Source: Polytrichum commune
Taxonomy: Eukaryota > Streptophyta > Polytrichopsida > Polytrichales > Polytrichaceae
DNA length: 64,000 nucleotides
NCBI GenBank assembly: GCA_950295325.1
Contig: OX485805.1
Span: 5,578,501 to 5,642,500, forward strand
Direction of reading: 5' to 3'
The translations under genes were made by a program, and so were the position numbers. Below, one piece after another: positions 1-11,563 of this stretch (position 1 is the first letter of the stretch; every line of letters starts with the position of its first letter). A model generated the notes under the pieces. It had not been told where the DNA came from, did not search any database, and worked only from the letters and a program-made list of their open reading frames with translations.

Positions 1-2180
1 GTAAGAACCCAAATCGTTATGTAACGTATTTTTCTCTATCCACGACGTGAGACTTTTCTAACATTACACATGCAAAGCGACCATGATCCAATTGGATTTT
101 AGTACAAGTAAGAGAGGTCTTGAGTGTTCACTATCATTTTATGCTAGGGCTAGGGGGGGGGGTGTAGGATTTTGTGTTGGTGTCTACATAACCGCATGTG
201 TTAGCAAGGTGAAAACGCAATGAATTGTTTTGTAGTCCCAAAATGACTATTTCCTGGTCGTTTGACTCTGGAAATTGTATTAGAGACTTTGAATTAGTGT
301 ATTGGACTCCATTTGGAACAAACCAGTCCTCAATCTTGCAGGGGACTCGTTTTTACTAGAGCCTCTTCAATCCACAATGGATGAGTTTACCTAGACGCCA
401 CGAACCCCAAGCCTTGCAATACAATATGTACATATAATGGTGAACAAGAGGATACAACCTGAAATGGAGACATGTGAGACTTACATGCCATCAATTCCAT
501 GATGTTCAATGTTCTCCCCAAATATTTTCTAGGATAAGTAGAAAACATGAAACGGTCAATGGACGAGTCAGTTTTGGAGTTTTGGTCCCACAAAATCCCT
601 ACTTATATGTCATAGTAAACAGACAAAGCGGTGTAAGTCAACTAAGGATTTTTTTAAATAAGCTTGTGAACCACAATGACATCACAAGAACATTGGAGCG
701 TTATTGTATATAGGAGGGCCACGAGAGAAGGACTTTCCGCAAATGAAGTGGTCCCGAAGACATGGCCCAACATTTTTGGCGACATCTCAATGAAGGACCT
801 TCCTCTTCTCACAACATGAGGCATATTTTGGTTTGTAATGTGGCACATTGGATTCTAAGCATACCCTATTGCCATTGCCCTGAAAAAGGGGGAATCATAG
901 AAAGAAAAAGACTCGTAATTGCACAACCCAAAATCCATGAAAGAGTTTTTAAAGATTGTGTCTAGTTGTTCCCTTGGACTGCGCTTGTCTATTGCAACAA
1001 CAAAAACTACCTCGTTGGGAGTTGATACATTACTTTTAGCATGTAAAATGATTAATTTGAGCCACAATTCACACTAGTGGCAACATTGGAGACATCTTCT
1101 TTGGGTTTCCCTTTTTTCTTTATCTTTTTCTCTCCATTGTTGAGATTCATAAATCGAGACGATATAAAAGGTTATTTGCATTTGTGGATGATTCCCATGT
1201 AACGCGATGCCTCTCAATCCACATGCACTATATAAATGTCAAATGCTTTCACGTTTCATTCACGTTTCATCCCAAACAACGCTCATCACGTCATCCATTC
1301 ATTATTACACAAGCAACATGGGAAGCTTTCTACGAGGCCGTACGAAATGTCCACCTTGCACGTTATCAATATTTTCATCCAAATCGTTTACATGTGCATC
1401 ATGAAATGGTTTTGGGAGGCTTTGTTGACTTAAGGGACCATGCATTTGTACGGTGAGATGCCAAGTGCCATTCTTTGATTACACCTCAAAAGTGATCAAA
1501 GTCCATCATTGTTTTTGACATTTGAAACACATATAAGGTTGAGATTTATGGTAGAAGGCGGTGGACATTATTATAATCAACATTAAGGTGTTTCATTTTT
1601 GGTAAGATAATGATTTGAGCATGGTCTACTTTAGATAGGTAGAAATGCCAAATGCACAAGGAAGAAACGCGAATGCAGAGTCTCATTCAAATGAACATTG
1701 GTAGACTATTTTGAAGTCCACTTTGCCAACTACATAGTTGAGTCGAGTAGAAATAGTCAATTGCAAGCTATAGAACATTATATCGCATTTCCACTAACCT
1801 TCCCAATGGATGAGGTATGCAAATGTTCTTTGGCTTATTTGAATTCTTAATCATACACATATATTTGAACGACGTGTGGTCAGGTGTGGATTTATGAACA
1901 AACACCGTGAGACACATGTTAAAAGAGATTGACAACTACTCTGCACTCAATAATCAACACAACTGAAGGACGACATATGTTCGTTTGAAGAATCAACACA
2001 CTGCACACTCCCAATAATCATGATTAAATAACAGAAGCTATGGTTTCTCAATCCAATTGTTGTCGACATCTCAACATGAATTTGCTAATACAACACAAAT
2101 CTCAAGACTAAGATTTGATCAATAGCATACGGGGGACAAGAAAAACACTAAATCAAGCACATGTTGGACACCACAAACCT
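1..2180. other. anonymous intergenic sequence
   Basis: All reading frames are short and none shows a recognisable domain. A 10-G run lies at 153-162. I see no inverted ends or tandem structure. It is probably old, decayed repeat sequence, but I cannot assign a family. Confidence 0.5.
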
Positions 2181-2430
2181 CTAGACTTCAACCCGACCTT
2201 GACCTAGCAATGAACGAATGGATGGATGGATGGATGGATGGATGTGGTATGGATGAAGGATGCACGTGCGGATGATCGTATTGGAGAGCTTTTGGTATTG
2301 GCGCAGACTCGTGTTCCTTCCTCCCTTTTTATGTTCCCATTCTGAGGGATGTGTGTCTGTGCGAAAGGCTGCACCATGATGAATGTTCCCTGGCCGCCAT
2401 CCCGTGGATGTGGATGAATGTCTGCACCCA
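2181..2430. repeat. dispersed repeat with GGAT microsatellite
   Basis: A run of GGAT units near 2219-2243 is followed by a pyrimidine-rich stretch and then the word GGATGTGTGTCT. The same order (GGAT-like units, C/T-rich block, the same word, then a CACCATCATG-like sequence) recurs at about 8205-8425, so the two are diverged copies of one repeat. Short open frames on both strands here are low-complexity products of the microsatellite. Confidence 0.5.
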
Positions 2431-2466
2431 AACATGGACGGAGATTGGAACCCCTCAATTAGCTCT

Positions 2467-3232
2467 CTATACTGATTTTATTCCAATTAGTGCGTGTTAC
2501 TATTCGGAGTTACGCAGTGCCATAGCCATTTAATGGGAACATAGCATTATACCAAGCAAAGTCATTTACATTGACTCTTAAAACTGAGTGAGTGGCTCAC
2601 TACATCATTTTCACACACATTCAATCCTGGGCAAATGAATTTAAGAACCTATAAACTTTCACTCATGTAAGTTAATAGTTGTAGTATAGTATATTGTTTT
2701 CAAAGTCTTGTGTTCATTGCAAACCTACGTATACTTATAGATCATTGATTTGTCCCACCCTCCTTTAGAAGCCTCCAAATTGTAGTATAAAATGTCCCAA
2801 GAGACTACACTAGTAACCAAAGTTGAGAGGGAGAACCCTAGGCGGCGTTGTGAACTTGTTCTTGCAGTTGAAGGTGAATGATGAAAACAATTCCAAAACC
2901 AAGTCAGTAGACCTACATTCATTCAAATTACAATTTCACTCTCGTTGCTATAGTGTTCAAGTTGAAATTTGGAAGGATGTTAGTCAACTTAGTCGCGCAT
3001 ATGATCCAATTTACGATTTGGCAAGCAAAAAAATCAATACTCTCCCAAATATGGCTCCCCAAAATTTGTTGTTTTGTTGATTTACTCGGTTTTGGGAGTA
3101 AACATCATATGTTCAATAATGTCCAAACAACCTACTGAACTTTAAGTACTAAACATTGAACTCTTGAGTGAGATGTTATTGCATTGTGCAGCTCCGAATA
3201 GTGACACAAACTAATTGAGATAATCAATGTAG
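2467..3232. mobile_element. MITE-like element with long imperfect inverted ends
   Basis: The left end (2467-2520) is the imperfect reverse complement of the right end (about 3181-3232). Both carry CAATTAG followed by ACTATTCGGAG, and the outer right edge reads ATAATCAATGTAG. The inverted ends are about 45 bp and the element about 766 bp. No clear target-site duplication is visible, so superfamily is unassigned. A lone copy of the same right end lies at 10880-10935. Confidence 0.6.
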
Positions 3233-3448
3233 CTTACTACACGGGCCCCCTAATAACGGGGCAAACAAATGATGACTAACGTGGGTATCCAAGTTTGAAA
3301 TATATACCTCACTAAAACTAAAACCATCACATGTTATGTATAAGTTTCATACCATGAATTCATAAGATATTCACACATAACTTAGTACGCCCAACTTCTT
3401 GAGTCCTTATCTGGATTTGTTGCATTCATGTCATAAAATTATTACTCA

Positions 3449-4606
3449 GGGCCACTTCACACACGAGACCGAGAGCCCGTGACCATTACACTTCAAGCAC
3501 TCTCATTGGTGGGAAAGGCGGAGTCGGTCCAAGTTCGCTACTTCACACTACGCTCGAGGGACCAACGGAGTATGTGAATGCAAGATGGATGCAAAGCCTA
3601 CATGGATTCCTACATAGCATCAAATGGATCATGTTTCATGGTCACTTGGACTATTTCCAAAAATCACCTTTCGAAGGTAGGCTTAACACAAAACCATGAG
3701 ACCACGGCACTCCGATCGCTCACAACCAATGGTTCATTCTATTGGTTTATCATGTTTGAGGACCCGCATGGATAAAAATTCATTGAAAAAGCATTTGGTT
3801 GAGGACACGGTCACTTACGACTTCACACTACACTCAAGGGTCCGTGACCACACTACATAAGTTTGGAGGTGTGTTGGGACGGCCTTTGGGCTCTCACAAT
3901 TTCATGGTCACGGCTCTTGGCTCGTGTGTGAAGCAGAGTTCGGGAAGTTTTTGAAGCCTTAGTGGCTAATTGCCGGTAGTTGCTACGAAGGGTCGGATTT
4001 TTTCCAATTTACATCGGCAAAAGCCGGTCTTTTGTAAAATCAATCGGCCAATTGCCTATATTTTCATATTTTCATTGGCCAATATCCGATCAAATGGAAT
4101 TCATATCGGCACTAATTGTTTTAAAAATGTATGAAAAGTTATTAGAAATCATTTCTTAGTACAAAATCTCGAATAAGTGAAAAGAAAGGCATGTTCAAAA
4201 CTTTAAATTTGAAGAGTTAATATCCTTGGCAGGAATTAAACCTAGCAATGCCTTCACCGCTTGAAGGCCAAGGGTCCCCCAATTCTTCATAGAAGCAATT
4301 GGATTTGGTCATGAAAAGGTTGCATAATTCAAAAAGTTTAAGGTTTAGGGTACTTCCTCAAGTGCATCATCAGATGCCCCAAACAAATAGCGCTCTGGAT
4401 GCTTCCGGCTGAAAGCCAGTAACTCACAAGAAGAATCAACTACATTTCCGGGACATTTAATGGTCCATCGACTAATTGCCGGAGGATTGAAATTACAGTC
4501 GGATTGCCATCCGATGGTTGGAAATTTGGACCGGCCATGAGGGGAAATCCATCGGCTGATAATGAACTAGCCGTCGGTTTTCCCCGAACATAGGTGTGAA
4601 GTGGCC
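3449..4606. mobile_element. TTA-type MITE, family A copy 1, split by a hAT MITE
   Basis: The left end GGGCCACTTCACACACGAG at 3449 is mirrored by GTGTGAAGTGGCC, which ends at about 4606. The right end is separated from the body by a 660-bp insertion (3934-4593). The body matches copies at 28567-29067 and 39122-39619. Only the second of these shows a clean TTA duplication on both sides, which suggests a PIF/Harbinger relationship. No coding capacity. Confidence 0.85.
3934..4593. mobile_element. hAT-like MITE (660 bp) nested in a TTA-type MITE
   Basis: The element is flanked by a perfect 8-bp duplication, GTGTGAAG, at 3926-3933 and 4594-4601, the size made by hAT transposases. Its ends (CAGAGTTCGGG on the left; CTATGTTCGGGGAAAACCG as reverse complement of the right) resemble the smaller hAT MITEs at 54.7-56.7 kb. 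It disrupts the right end of the host MITE, so it inserted later. It has no open frame of note. Confidence 0.88.
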
Positions 4607-5189
4607 TTGAGTTCTCGTTTGTTATTGGAACAACTCCATGGCACATTATCGGAGGAAGGCAAGTCAATGTCATTTGTGTCAGTTAGCCTGTGCCTGACAC
4701 TAATATTAGTTTGGATAGCGGTTAATCGGATGAAAAATGTTAACGAGAAGGTTAATGAAGGACAAAGATGAAATCTTCTTGCCCCAATAACCGTCGAGGC
4801 TGCTAATGGTGGAGAACCTTCACTGCTTATGGCAACATGATATGCTTACCTCTCCCCTTTTGAATGAATGAATGAATGAAGTGAAGGTTATCCTTCTAAT
4901 ACTCGATTAATTTATACACTTTTCATCTCACTATCTTTCATGGTTGCTTGGATGAATGTGCTTACCCTTTATATACTTGTGGTTGGTTGTGATTACGGGG
5001 TGATTACCCTTTAAATATCTTAAAGATAATGTGAATGGTGGTATGAATAACCTAACTCGGAATAACTGTCATTTTTTTAAAAGGATAACCTTAAGGTTAG
5101 TTGTCGACAATTAAAGTGATCCTTAATAATCGTAAGCTTCATTTGGATGATTGTCTTTTTAAATGTTATCCTTATGAAGCCGGCCGCCT
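4607..5189. other. anonymous spacer
   Basis: No coding signal. A short (GAAT)n tract lies near 4862-4880. I recognise nothing else. Confidence 0.45.
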
Positions 5190-5687
5190 TGAGGAAGAGG
5201 TTAACCTAATGGCGAAGGTTTAGTGGTTGTCGATTTTCAACAATCGGATTGCAAGAAACCAAGAATTTAGCCTCTTGATCCTTCACACTAGAGGTCAAAG
5301 TTCAAAGGCCGTCGCTCTCCAAAATGCCTACATGGCAATACTTTTTGACCAAGGTGACGGATTCTCGAAAAAAGTTTAAGTCAGACATGAATGGAAACCC
5401 AAATCATGGTTGAGAGGCCATCGGGTTTTTTCATTAATAAAATAAAAAACTGATAAGATCTTGACCGTTAGATTGAAGGGGTTGATTTGGGCAGGAATAA
5501 AGTGGGATGCTTCTTCTTCTTTTGGACTTTGGGCTTGGCCTTTGGAGGCTTCACACTATGCCCAACCGAAGGCTCCAATTCCTATATTGTATTGGCTATT
5601 TTCAGCCCAGTTCTTTGGACTCTCAACAAAGTTTGGCCATTCAATCCCATGGCCTCTCGACTTGGACGGCCATAGTGTGGAGCGGCC
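5190..5687. mobile_element. composite MITE, family E copy 1
   Basis: About 500 bp aligned by eye with 50554-51103. Shared landmarks are TTCACACTAGAGGTCAAAG, TTTTTGACCAAGG, GACAAGATCTTG-like and GGCTTGGCCTTTGGAGGC. The right end reads GGCCATAGTGTGGAGCGGCCC. The left end is degraded and its exact edge is uncertain. The short open frames here are repeated in the second copy and are not genes. Confidence 0.7.
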
Positions 5688-6838
5688 CCTACTCTTTGAG
5701 GAGAGCTTGATATCATTAACCGCCCAAAATTGGTTTGACACACTGCACTAAGCCAATTGGGAGAGCATGCCACCAATCAATGTTCAAGTTTGAAGTGTGC
5801 ACATGCATTTCAATGTGAAGGGCTTCAAAATAATCACACTTCACTCAAACTTTTAAACTTCTTTGCAACACTTCACCAAAAAAAACTTGATATTGGTCGT
5901 TTTGTATTGAATATGAAAACAAGGTGATGTCCCACTATATTGAAGGAGTACATGCAATAAAATGATGCACTAAAATTATTTAGATTCCCTACACAATACA
6001 CTCAATCATCATCCAACTCCAAAGGCAAAGCCCTCCGGTTTTGGTCGATCTCCAAGTGTCAAAAAATTTAGCCCAATCCATATTTTCCATCGGGGAAGAC
6101 CGCATAATGACACTCGCATCAATGCATCCAATGTTTATAGTTTCAATCGACTTCTGCAATCACTCTTCATCCAATTTTGTTTGGAAAATCCACTTTCACA
6201 TATAGTTGTGGTTGCCAAGCTGAAGTTGCAATTAGTGCCAAGTCAAAGTTGCAGAGTCAAAATTGCAAGTTACTGGAATTTGAAAGTGTCTGCTAGAGTG
6301 CCAAGATTGGAGTCCAACTATGTTTCTATTTGCAAATTGCAACCAATATATTTTGTGACATGCAATTTTTGGAGAGCCCTTCACTATGATTGGTGGAAAC
6401 TTTACATACCATATTTTTGTGAAGTGCCCAAAACAAAAACAAAAAAAACCTTTTTTAATGGCCAAAATGACATTTGACAGGTGTTGAAGACTTCAATATT
6501 GAACGCTGCCACCAATCAACTAAACCTTGGATCCCTCAACTCCAACTCCATGGTATTCAAACTTTGAATTTGGAAATGGATGAGTCCATAGAAATTTGTT
6601 GTTGGATAAAGTAAGTGCATTTCCTTGGATATAATCCTTTTTTATTTTGTGAATAACCCTTAATTGCACAAGACCAATTTGTATGTCAAACTTGATTTAC
6701 ACCTTAAGATGATTCAAATCTTTATGGGTCCAATAAGTGAAATGAACTTCTTGAAGTCCACTTTCTATTCCACTTTACATATATGGAAAATTCTTGAACT
6801 TAAACTTCTTATTGCATTTGCAAGTTCTATAGGCATAC
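5688..6838. other. anonymous spacer
   Basis: AT-rich sequence with short frames on both strands, including a 98-codon plus frame at 6181-6477 that has no recognisable domain and low-complexity Lys/Thr content. Probably non-coding. Confidence 0.45.
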
Positions 6839-6841
6839 TAA

Positions 6842-7268
6842 GGGCGTCCCCAGCAGCCTCGCCATGGGGCATGCCAACGCCAAAAATGGGGCATCCCGGG
6901 TTCTTAGGTGGCGGTACCGGCATAAATTGAGCCCCACCAATGTCCGGTCCGGCATAATTTAGAACCGGCCCGGGTATAGTAAAGGCCTTCCCACGCCATA
7001 AATGGTTCATATGGCGACCCTCCTCCGGCCCGCCAAGAGATTACTTTAATATCAGATACTCCGATATCCTACTTTATCCCATGTCAGATAATAGGTGTCG
7101 TTGTCTTATTGATTGCTTCCTAATTATACCGGGGGTATGCCTAGGCTTTGGTGGGCTCTGACTCAAGATGAGTTGCCCCGCCCAAGATGGAGGGCTCCCC
7201 AAACACCCCAAACACCATATAATATATTATTTTTGGCGGGTTGCTTACTATCTCTCCTGGGCATGCCC
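6842..7268. mobile_element. Harbinger/Tourist-like MITE
   Basis: A GC-rich 427-bp block is bounded by TAA at 6839-6841 and TAA at 7269-7271, a 3-bp target duplication typical of PIF/Harbinger. The ends GGGCGTCCCCAGCAG and (reverse complement of the right) GGGCATGCCCAGGAG form a short imperfect inverted repeat. No coding capacity. Confidence 0.8.
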
Positions 7269-7271
7269 TAA

Positions 7272-7811
7272 CACTATACGGCATATAATTTTCTATCAAA
7301 CATTCATATCTAGATGCTATAGCTAAATTTGACTCTAATAGAGTATTTGAGTGCAAAATACATAATTATCTTATTGTTAATCATATTTGATTTAAAATGT
7401 TGTGTTATATAATGATCACAACTTACCTCTTCTAGCATATTGTTAGATTAAATGTTTATAATATCTTTTACTTGCTATGAAAAATTGTAGGAAAAACTAA
7501 ACATATATGAGTGGTGAAGTTGAGGGTGCAAGATACAATCAACCTTATGGAAATAAGCTCGAGCTAGTAACGGGTTAACCCTAAAAGCTTGAGCAAAATC
7601 TACCCAAAATTGCTCATCCCCATTCAACACCTTATTTACTGTATTGAAGAAAACACGTATCTTTAAACAATGGACACCATGACTGTGCACATGCCATCTT
7701 TGAAAAGTTAGGATTGTTCTCATAAAATGTCAACCGTCCATGTGGATGCACCATGTAAAAGGACTATATGAACATTATGATAATATGTACGGTGATAAGC
7801 TCATGCAAACA
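7272..7811. other. anonymous spacer
   Basis: AT-rich, no recognisable coding or repeat structure. Confidence 0.4.
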
Positions 7812-7813
7812 TA

Positions 7814-7966
7814 ACATTATTGTGCAATGTGCGTTTGTTCACGAGGGCCCCGAAAATAGAACCACATGATGCCCCACCTAGTGCAAACTCAGTTTGCACT
7901 GGCTGGGACATCCCACGGTTATATTCTCAGGGTCCACATGAACAAATGCACACTGCGCAATAATGT
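7814..7966. mobile_element. hairpin MITE with TA target sites
   Basis: The whole 153-bp element is one imperfect palindrome. ACATTATTGTGCA at the left pairs with TGCGCAATAATGT at the right, and the centre (7880-7900) is a perfect 21-bp palindrome of GTGCAAACT and AGTTTGCAC arms. TA dinucleotides flank both ends (7812-7813, 7967-7968), consistent with a Tc1/mariner-type foldback MITE. The arms of about 75 bp would fold into a long hairpin RNA if transcribed. Confidence 0.85.
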
Positions 7967-8204
7967 TACGAAGGTGCATGCTTGGACATAAAGAAATCCT
8001 TCTAGACCTTTAGTAGGGGTTATTAGTAAACTCCTCCACCACTTGCATATATACTAACGAAAAACTGCTCAAAGTGTCCACAATAAATGCACCCACCTTT
8101 CATAACAACTTATGTGATACGAAAGCTTTTGTCACCCCTCGGAGGCTCGGGCTGTTATAACACCCACTTTTCAACCACCCTTTTCCTCTCCACCACCAAA
8201 GACG

Positions 8205-8425
8205 CCATCCTTGGATGACAACCGAGCTTGTCCTTGAAAACATGGATTAATGGATGGATGTATGCGGATGAATGTGGATGAATGCATGGATGAATGCATG
8301 GATGGATTTTGGGCGGGGGCTCCGTTCCTCATGTGGGTTCTTGGGCCTTTCTTTCTTTCTTTCTTTTCCCTTTCCCTTTCCCTAGGATGTGTGTCTCCAC
8401 CAAACACTCGCTCCCTCCACCATCA
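8205..8425. repeat. dispersed repeat with GGAT/GAATG and CTTT microsatellites
   Basis: Diverged partner of 2181-2430. GGATGAATG-type units at 8250-8305 are followed by (CTTT)n and (CCCTTT)n near 8348-8382. A 130-codon open frame across it (8250-8642) begins with Met/Asp/Cys-rich repeat translation and ends in unrelated sequence. I do not regard it as a gene. Confidence 0.5.
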
Positions 8426-8689
8426 TGGACTACGGGAAGTTGTCTGGGCTAGGGATTCGTGGTGTCTAAAGGGCCGGTTTAGACTATGGTCAAAAAATCG
8501 AGTCATTTGCAAAAAAAAATATACTCATGCTTTCAAAAGCCAGCAACAAAAGGGCCCTAAAGAACCATTATGTGCTTTTCAAATTGAGTTTCTTCCCGTT
8601 GGAATAAGAATGTTTTTGGATTCCACTTTGAATTTTAAATGACCCTCTCGGTGTTGAGATACCCATTCACCAAAAGAAAAGAAAAGAAA

Positions 8690-9780
8690 ATAGACTCTTC
8701 AAGTGTTAGCAATAGTTTGGAAAACACATCATCCCAAAAACACCTACACCCAACAAAAAAAATTATGGACAAAAATTCCACCCCCTCCATCCCATGTAAC
8801 ACTTCTTCCACCATCTCTTCTTTCTACCCTCATCCATTAAATCTGATCAAATACCAACCCAAAAACACTTACTATGTGGATGGTCCTTCACCCCCCTCTT
8901 TTGAACCTTACGGCACTAGTAATATAGTAGAACTGGGTGTGTTTAGTTTCACTACGTGTACCTGCATTGCTACCAAACTCTTGGGTTATCCTAACATCCT
9001 CAAAGCCAAACTCTTTGCCATGCTCCTCACTGTCCAACACAAACAAACACTCTTGCACGGCATAAATATCTTCCCATACAATTTTAAGAATTGTCGTGTA
9101 AATAGCGATCGTGTGTCACTGCAGCTCGAGTACCAACCACCACTAACAACACAACACTAAAACATAGCAAAGTCACACATAAACAACACACCTCGACACC
9201 CGGTCCTGCTATATTACTAGTGCCGTAATCTCTCGAGCTGGAGATTTCTAATCTCTCTTCAAATGCACACAATGAGTCAAACTATCTCTCATTTCACCAC
9301 GGGAGAATCCAAGAGTGTAAGAAAATGGAGAACAACTCAAGATTCATTGCAAACACATGCAATCTTCACCTCACACAAGCTCTCTTCACACACTCACTCA
9401 CAAAACTTGACTTGGCAAGAATGCCAAGCCAAGGAGGAGGCTCCTCACTTAGGAGCCTTCCTCTCCACATCTAAGATTCATCCATCCAAATCTAAATGAA
9501 TGAATCTGAACGGATAAGGTGTGGCCGCCGACGCCGCATACCGTGACAGAACGTCTATCTTCTCACCAATCGTATCCGCCATCCTCCTCACTAAACAATC
9601 ACATGGATAAACTATTAATTGCTACAATTCTCACGCACATTCAAAACACAAAGCACGACATCATGATCAAAAAAATCCAAGCACATACTAATATCCGTGG
9701 TAATAACGAGGCATATATACTCACTAACAAGGCTCTACTAGCAATTTATTTCCATCTCCCCCTTTCCACCTCATAGGACA
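8690..9780 (+). pseudogene. RNase H domain of a decayed non-LTR retrotransposon (LINE)
   Basis: The plus frame at 8639-9160 contains YYVDG (first catalytic Asp of RNase H), then ILKAKLFAMLLTVQ, aligning with the AEL..AL helix but with Glu changed to Lys, then INIFPYN where the family has an IFTDS-like strand, so that Asp is lost. The domain resumes after an insertion of about 420 bp. At 9519-9776 the frame reads HMDKLLIATILTHIQ and KIQAHTNIRGNNEAY, the terminal H..R/HGN..AD motif with Asp replaced by Tyr. Three of the four expected acidic positions are altered, so it is inactive. The reverse transcriptase expected upstream is missing, as in a 5'-truncated copy. Confidence 0.8.
9121..9546. other. 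insertion splitting the RNase H relic, with an inverted fragment
   Basis: At about 9188-9232 the minus strand encodes YGTSNIAGPGV, matching YGTSNIVELGV read on the plus strand at about 8905-8937. CGGCACTAGTAATATAG is present in both orientations. The inverted copy therefore sits inside the interruption of the same domain. CAGCTCGAG and CTCGAGCTG also mirror each other across 9121-9241. The remainder (9263-9499) is low-complexity open frame rich in Ser, Thr and His. Confidence 0.65.
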
Positions 9781-10613
9781 CCGCATACCCTATTGCCAAA
9801 TCAATATTCCTACATCAACCCAACATGACGGCTCCACTTGCAAACTTAGAATGATACATTGAAAAGGAATACCCTAGTGTCACCACCTTGTACGCCACAC
9901 TTACATATCCATATGTCACAAAATGGCTAAATGATGATGACATTCATCATAAATGGTCCAATTTTTTTTTAATGGAACATCAAGCAAACCTCATACATCC
10001 AAATCACTCGAATCCTCAATTTCCGATACAGCCGATATCTGGGCAACTTTTGCAAGTAGAAAATCCTTGATTCCCAAATCTCCCCCCTATGCAACCTTTG
10101 CCACCTTGATGAGGTTGGCACTTGCCTCCATCTTCTCTCGTGTTGCACTAACCAACAAAACAAGGCAGTACACGCTATTGCCAAAACACTTCTCACCCAC
10201 CCATACACTCTACTCTTATACACTACATGTCAGCATTCAAAACAATGTACACCCACAAAACACCCTCCCTTCTTGGCTTCTATCATGCACATGTTAATGC
10301 CCTAAATGTACTTGCCTAGCTTGCTTATGCTTGGACACCCTTTGTGTGCACAACAATTCACCACCACGGCAATGCCCCCTTTCTCCCTATCCTTGTCCTC
10401 ACCATACAATTTGTTGAATTTACATCCTGCAATGACATATTTTTGTTGGCGGAAATTGCATGCAAACATAAAGAATATGATACTCTCATCCTCCAGTTAC
10501 AACAACATGGATGGAACACCAAAGCAACATTAGTTCTTACCACCAATATTTGTGGTATTATCGATAACTCCTCCATCAACAAACTTAAAGACATAGATAT
10601 TCCCAAATTTTAA
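9781..10613 (+). pseudogene. LINE 3' end: Cys-His finger and restriction-like endonuclease-type domain
   Basis: Continues the RNase H relic across several frameshifts. From 10090 one frame reads CNLCHLDEVGTC, then LHLLSCC, then QNKAVHAIAKTLLTHP, the CxxC..H..C finger followed by a conserved helix. A second frame (about 10265-10345) gives LPSWLLSCTC, a stop, CPKCTCLACLC and LDTLCV, where the family has a Pro-Asp catalytic site. A third frame (10344-10613) gives IQFVEFTSCND, CKHKEYDTLILQLQQHGWN and a closing INKLKDIDIPKF. The order finger, Asp, V-E-F, K..KY, GW matches the restriction-like endonuclease end of R2-type LINEs as I know it. Several stops and frameshifts make it a fossil. Confidence 0.7.
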
Positions 10614-11563
10614 CATCCAATTCCTCATGGAAACACTCGCACTTAATGCCATCAAATACCTCACATATGTTGTGCTTAATACACACAAACTTGAAAAGCA
10701 CCAACCACCTATCTCTTTAGACTAGTACTCCTTTTCATTGGGGTCCACCTATCCACTGACAGGGATTAAACCATCCCCCTTTGCACTTCCCATTCAAAGA
10801 GTGTTAAGGGGATGAGTAATGGACTAGCGTCACGTTGGTCACACCGACGTCATTTTATTTTATTTTCTCATTAAATAGTTACAGTGTTGTGTAACTCTGA
10901 ATAGTAGAATGCACTATATGGGATAATCAATGTAGTTATTAAGATTTAATTTAAAAAAAAATAAACAAGACCAACACAACATTTGCTTACGGTAAAGACC
11001 AACTAAAATAACAACATCATTCTATGGTACCTAGTCCATTTTCAAGTTGGTTGTGATGAGCTTCCCAATGTACAACCTATCAACACGTGATCAACACCAA
11101 TACCAATACTGTAGTCGAAGCGTGGTTTCGGAGTTATGTTTTAAAAATGCAAACACTACATGTACTAAATCCAATACTCCAAGATGTAGTACTTTTCTTG
11201 ATTATATGTATGGGAGCTTTAGGTAGAGTACACACACGAGATTAACAATGTATACATGTAGAAGTCCAAAGTCATACATAACATACTTTAGATCCATTAC
11301 AACGTTTTGTGGGACCGACAATATATGATGAAATATTCCCAACTATTCTCCCATGTTTGATATGAACGTGGAGGAATATTCCGTGGACTACTGTCACTCC
11401 CACATAACATTGTCATGGATCTGAATAATGTTACGTAGATCACGTAAATCATCCAAACATAGAAACGAAGGTTTTCTTTCCTTTTCTTTCCTCGCTCTCT
11501 TTCAGAAACCCTTTACAATGGTCACCACAAATCCCAAGCCAATGTTATGCTTTGATGTCGGGT
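10614..11563. other. LINE 3' flank and anonymous spacer with a MITE-end fragment
   Basis: 10614-10720 may be the LINE 3' untranslated end. 10880-10935 is a lone copy of the terminal sequence of the element at 2467-3232 (CTGAATAGTAG and GGATAATCAATGTAG). Nothing else recognised. Confidence 0.45.

Noticed and set aside
8250-8642. 130-codon plus-strand open frame
   Set aside because: It starts in a GGATGAATG microsatellite, runs through (CTTT)n and shows no domain. The repeat partner at 2.2 kb does not keep the frame.
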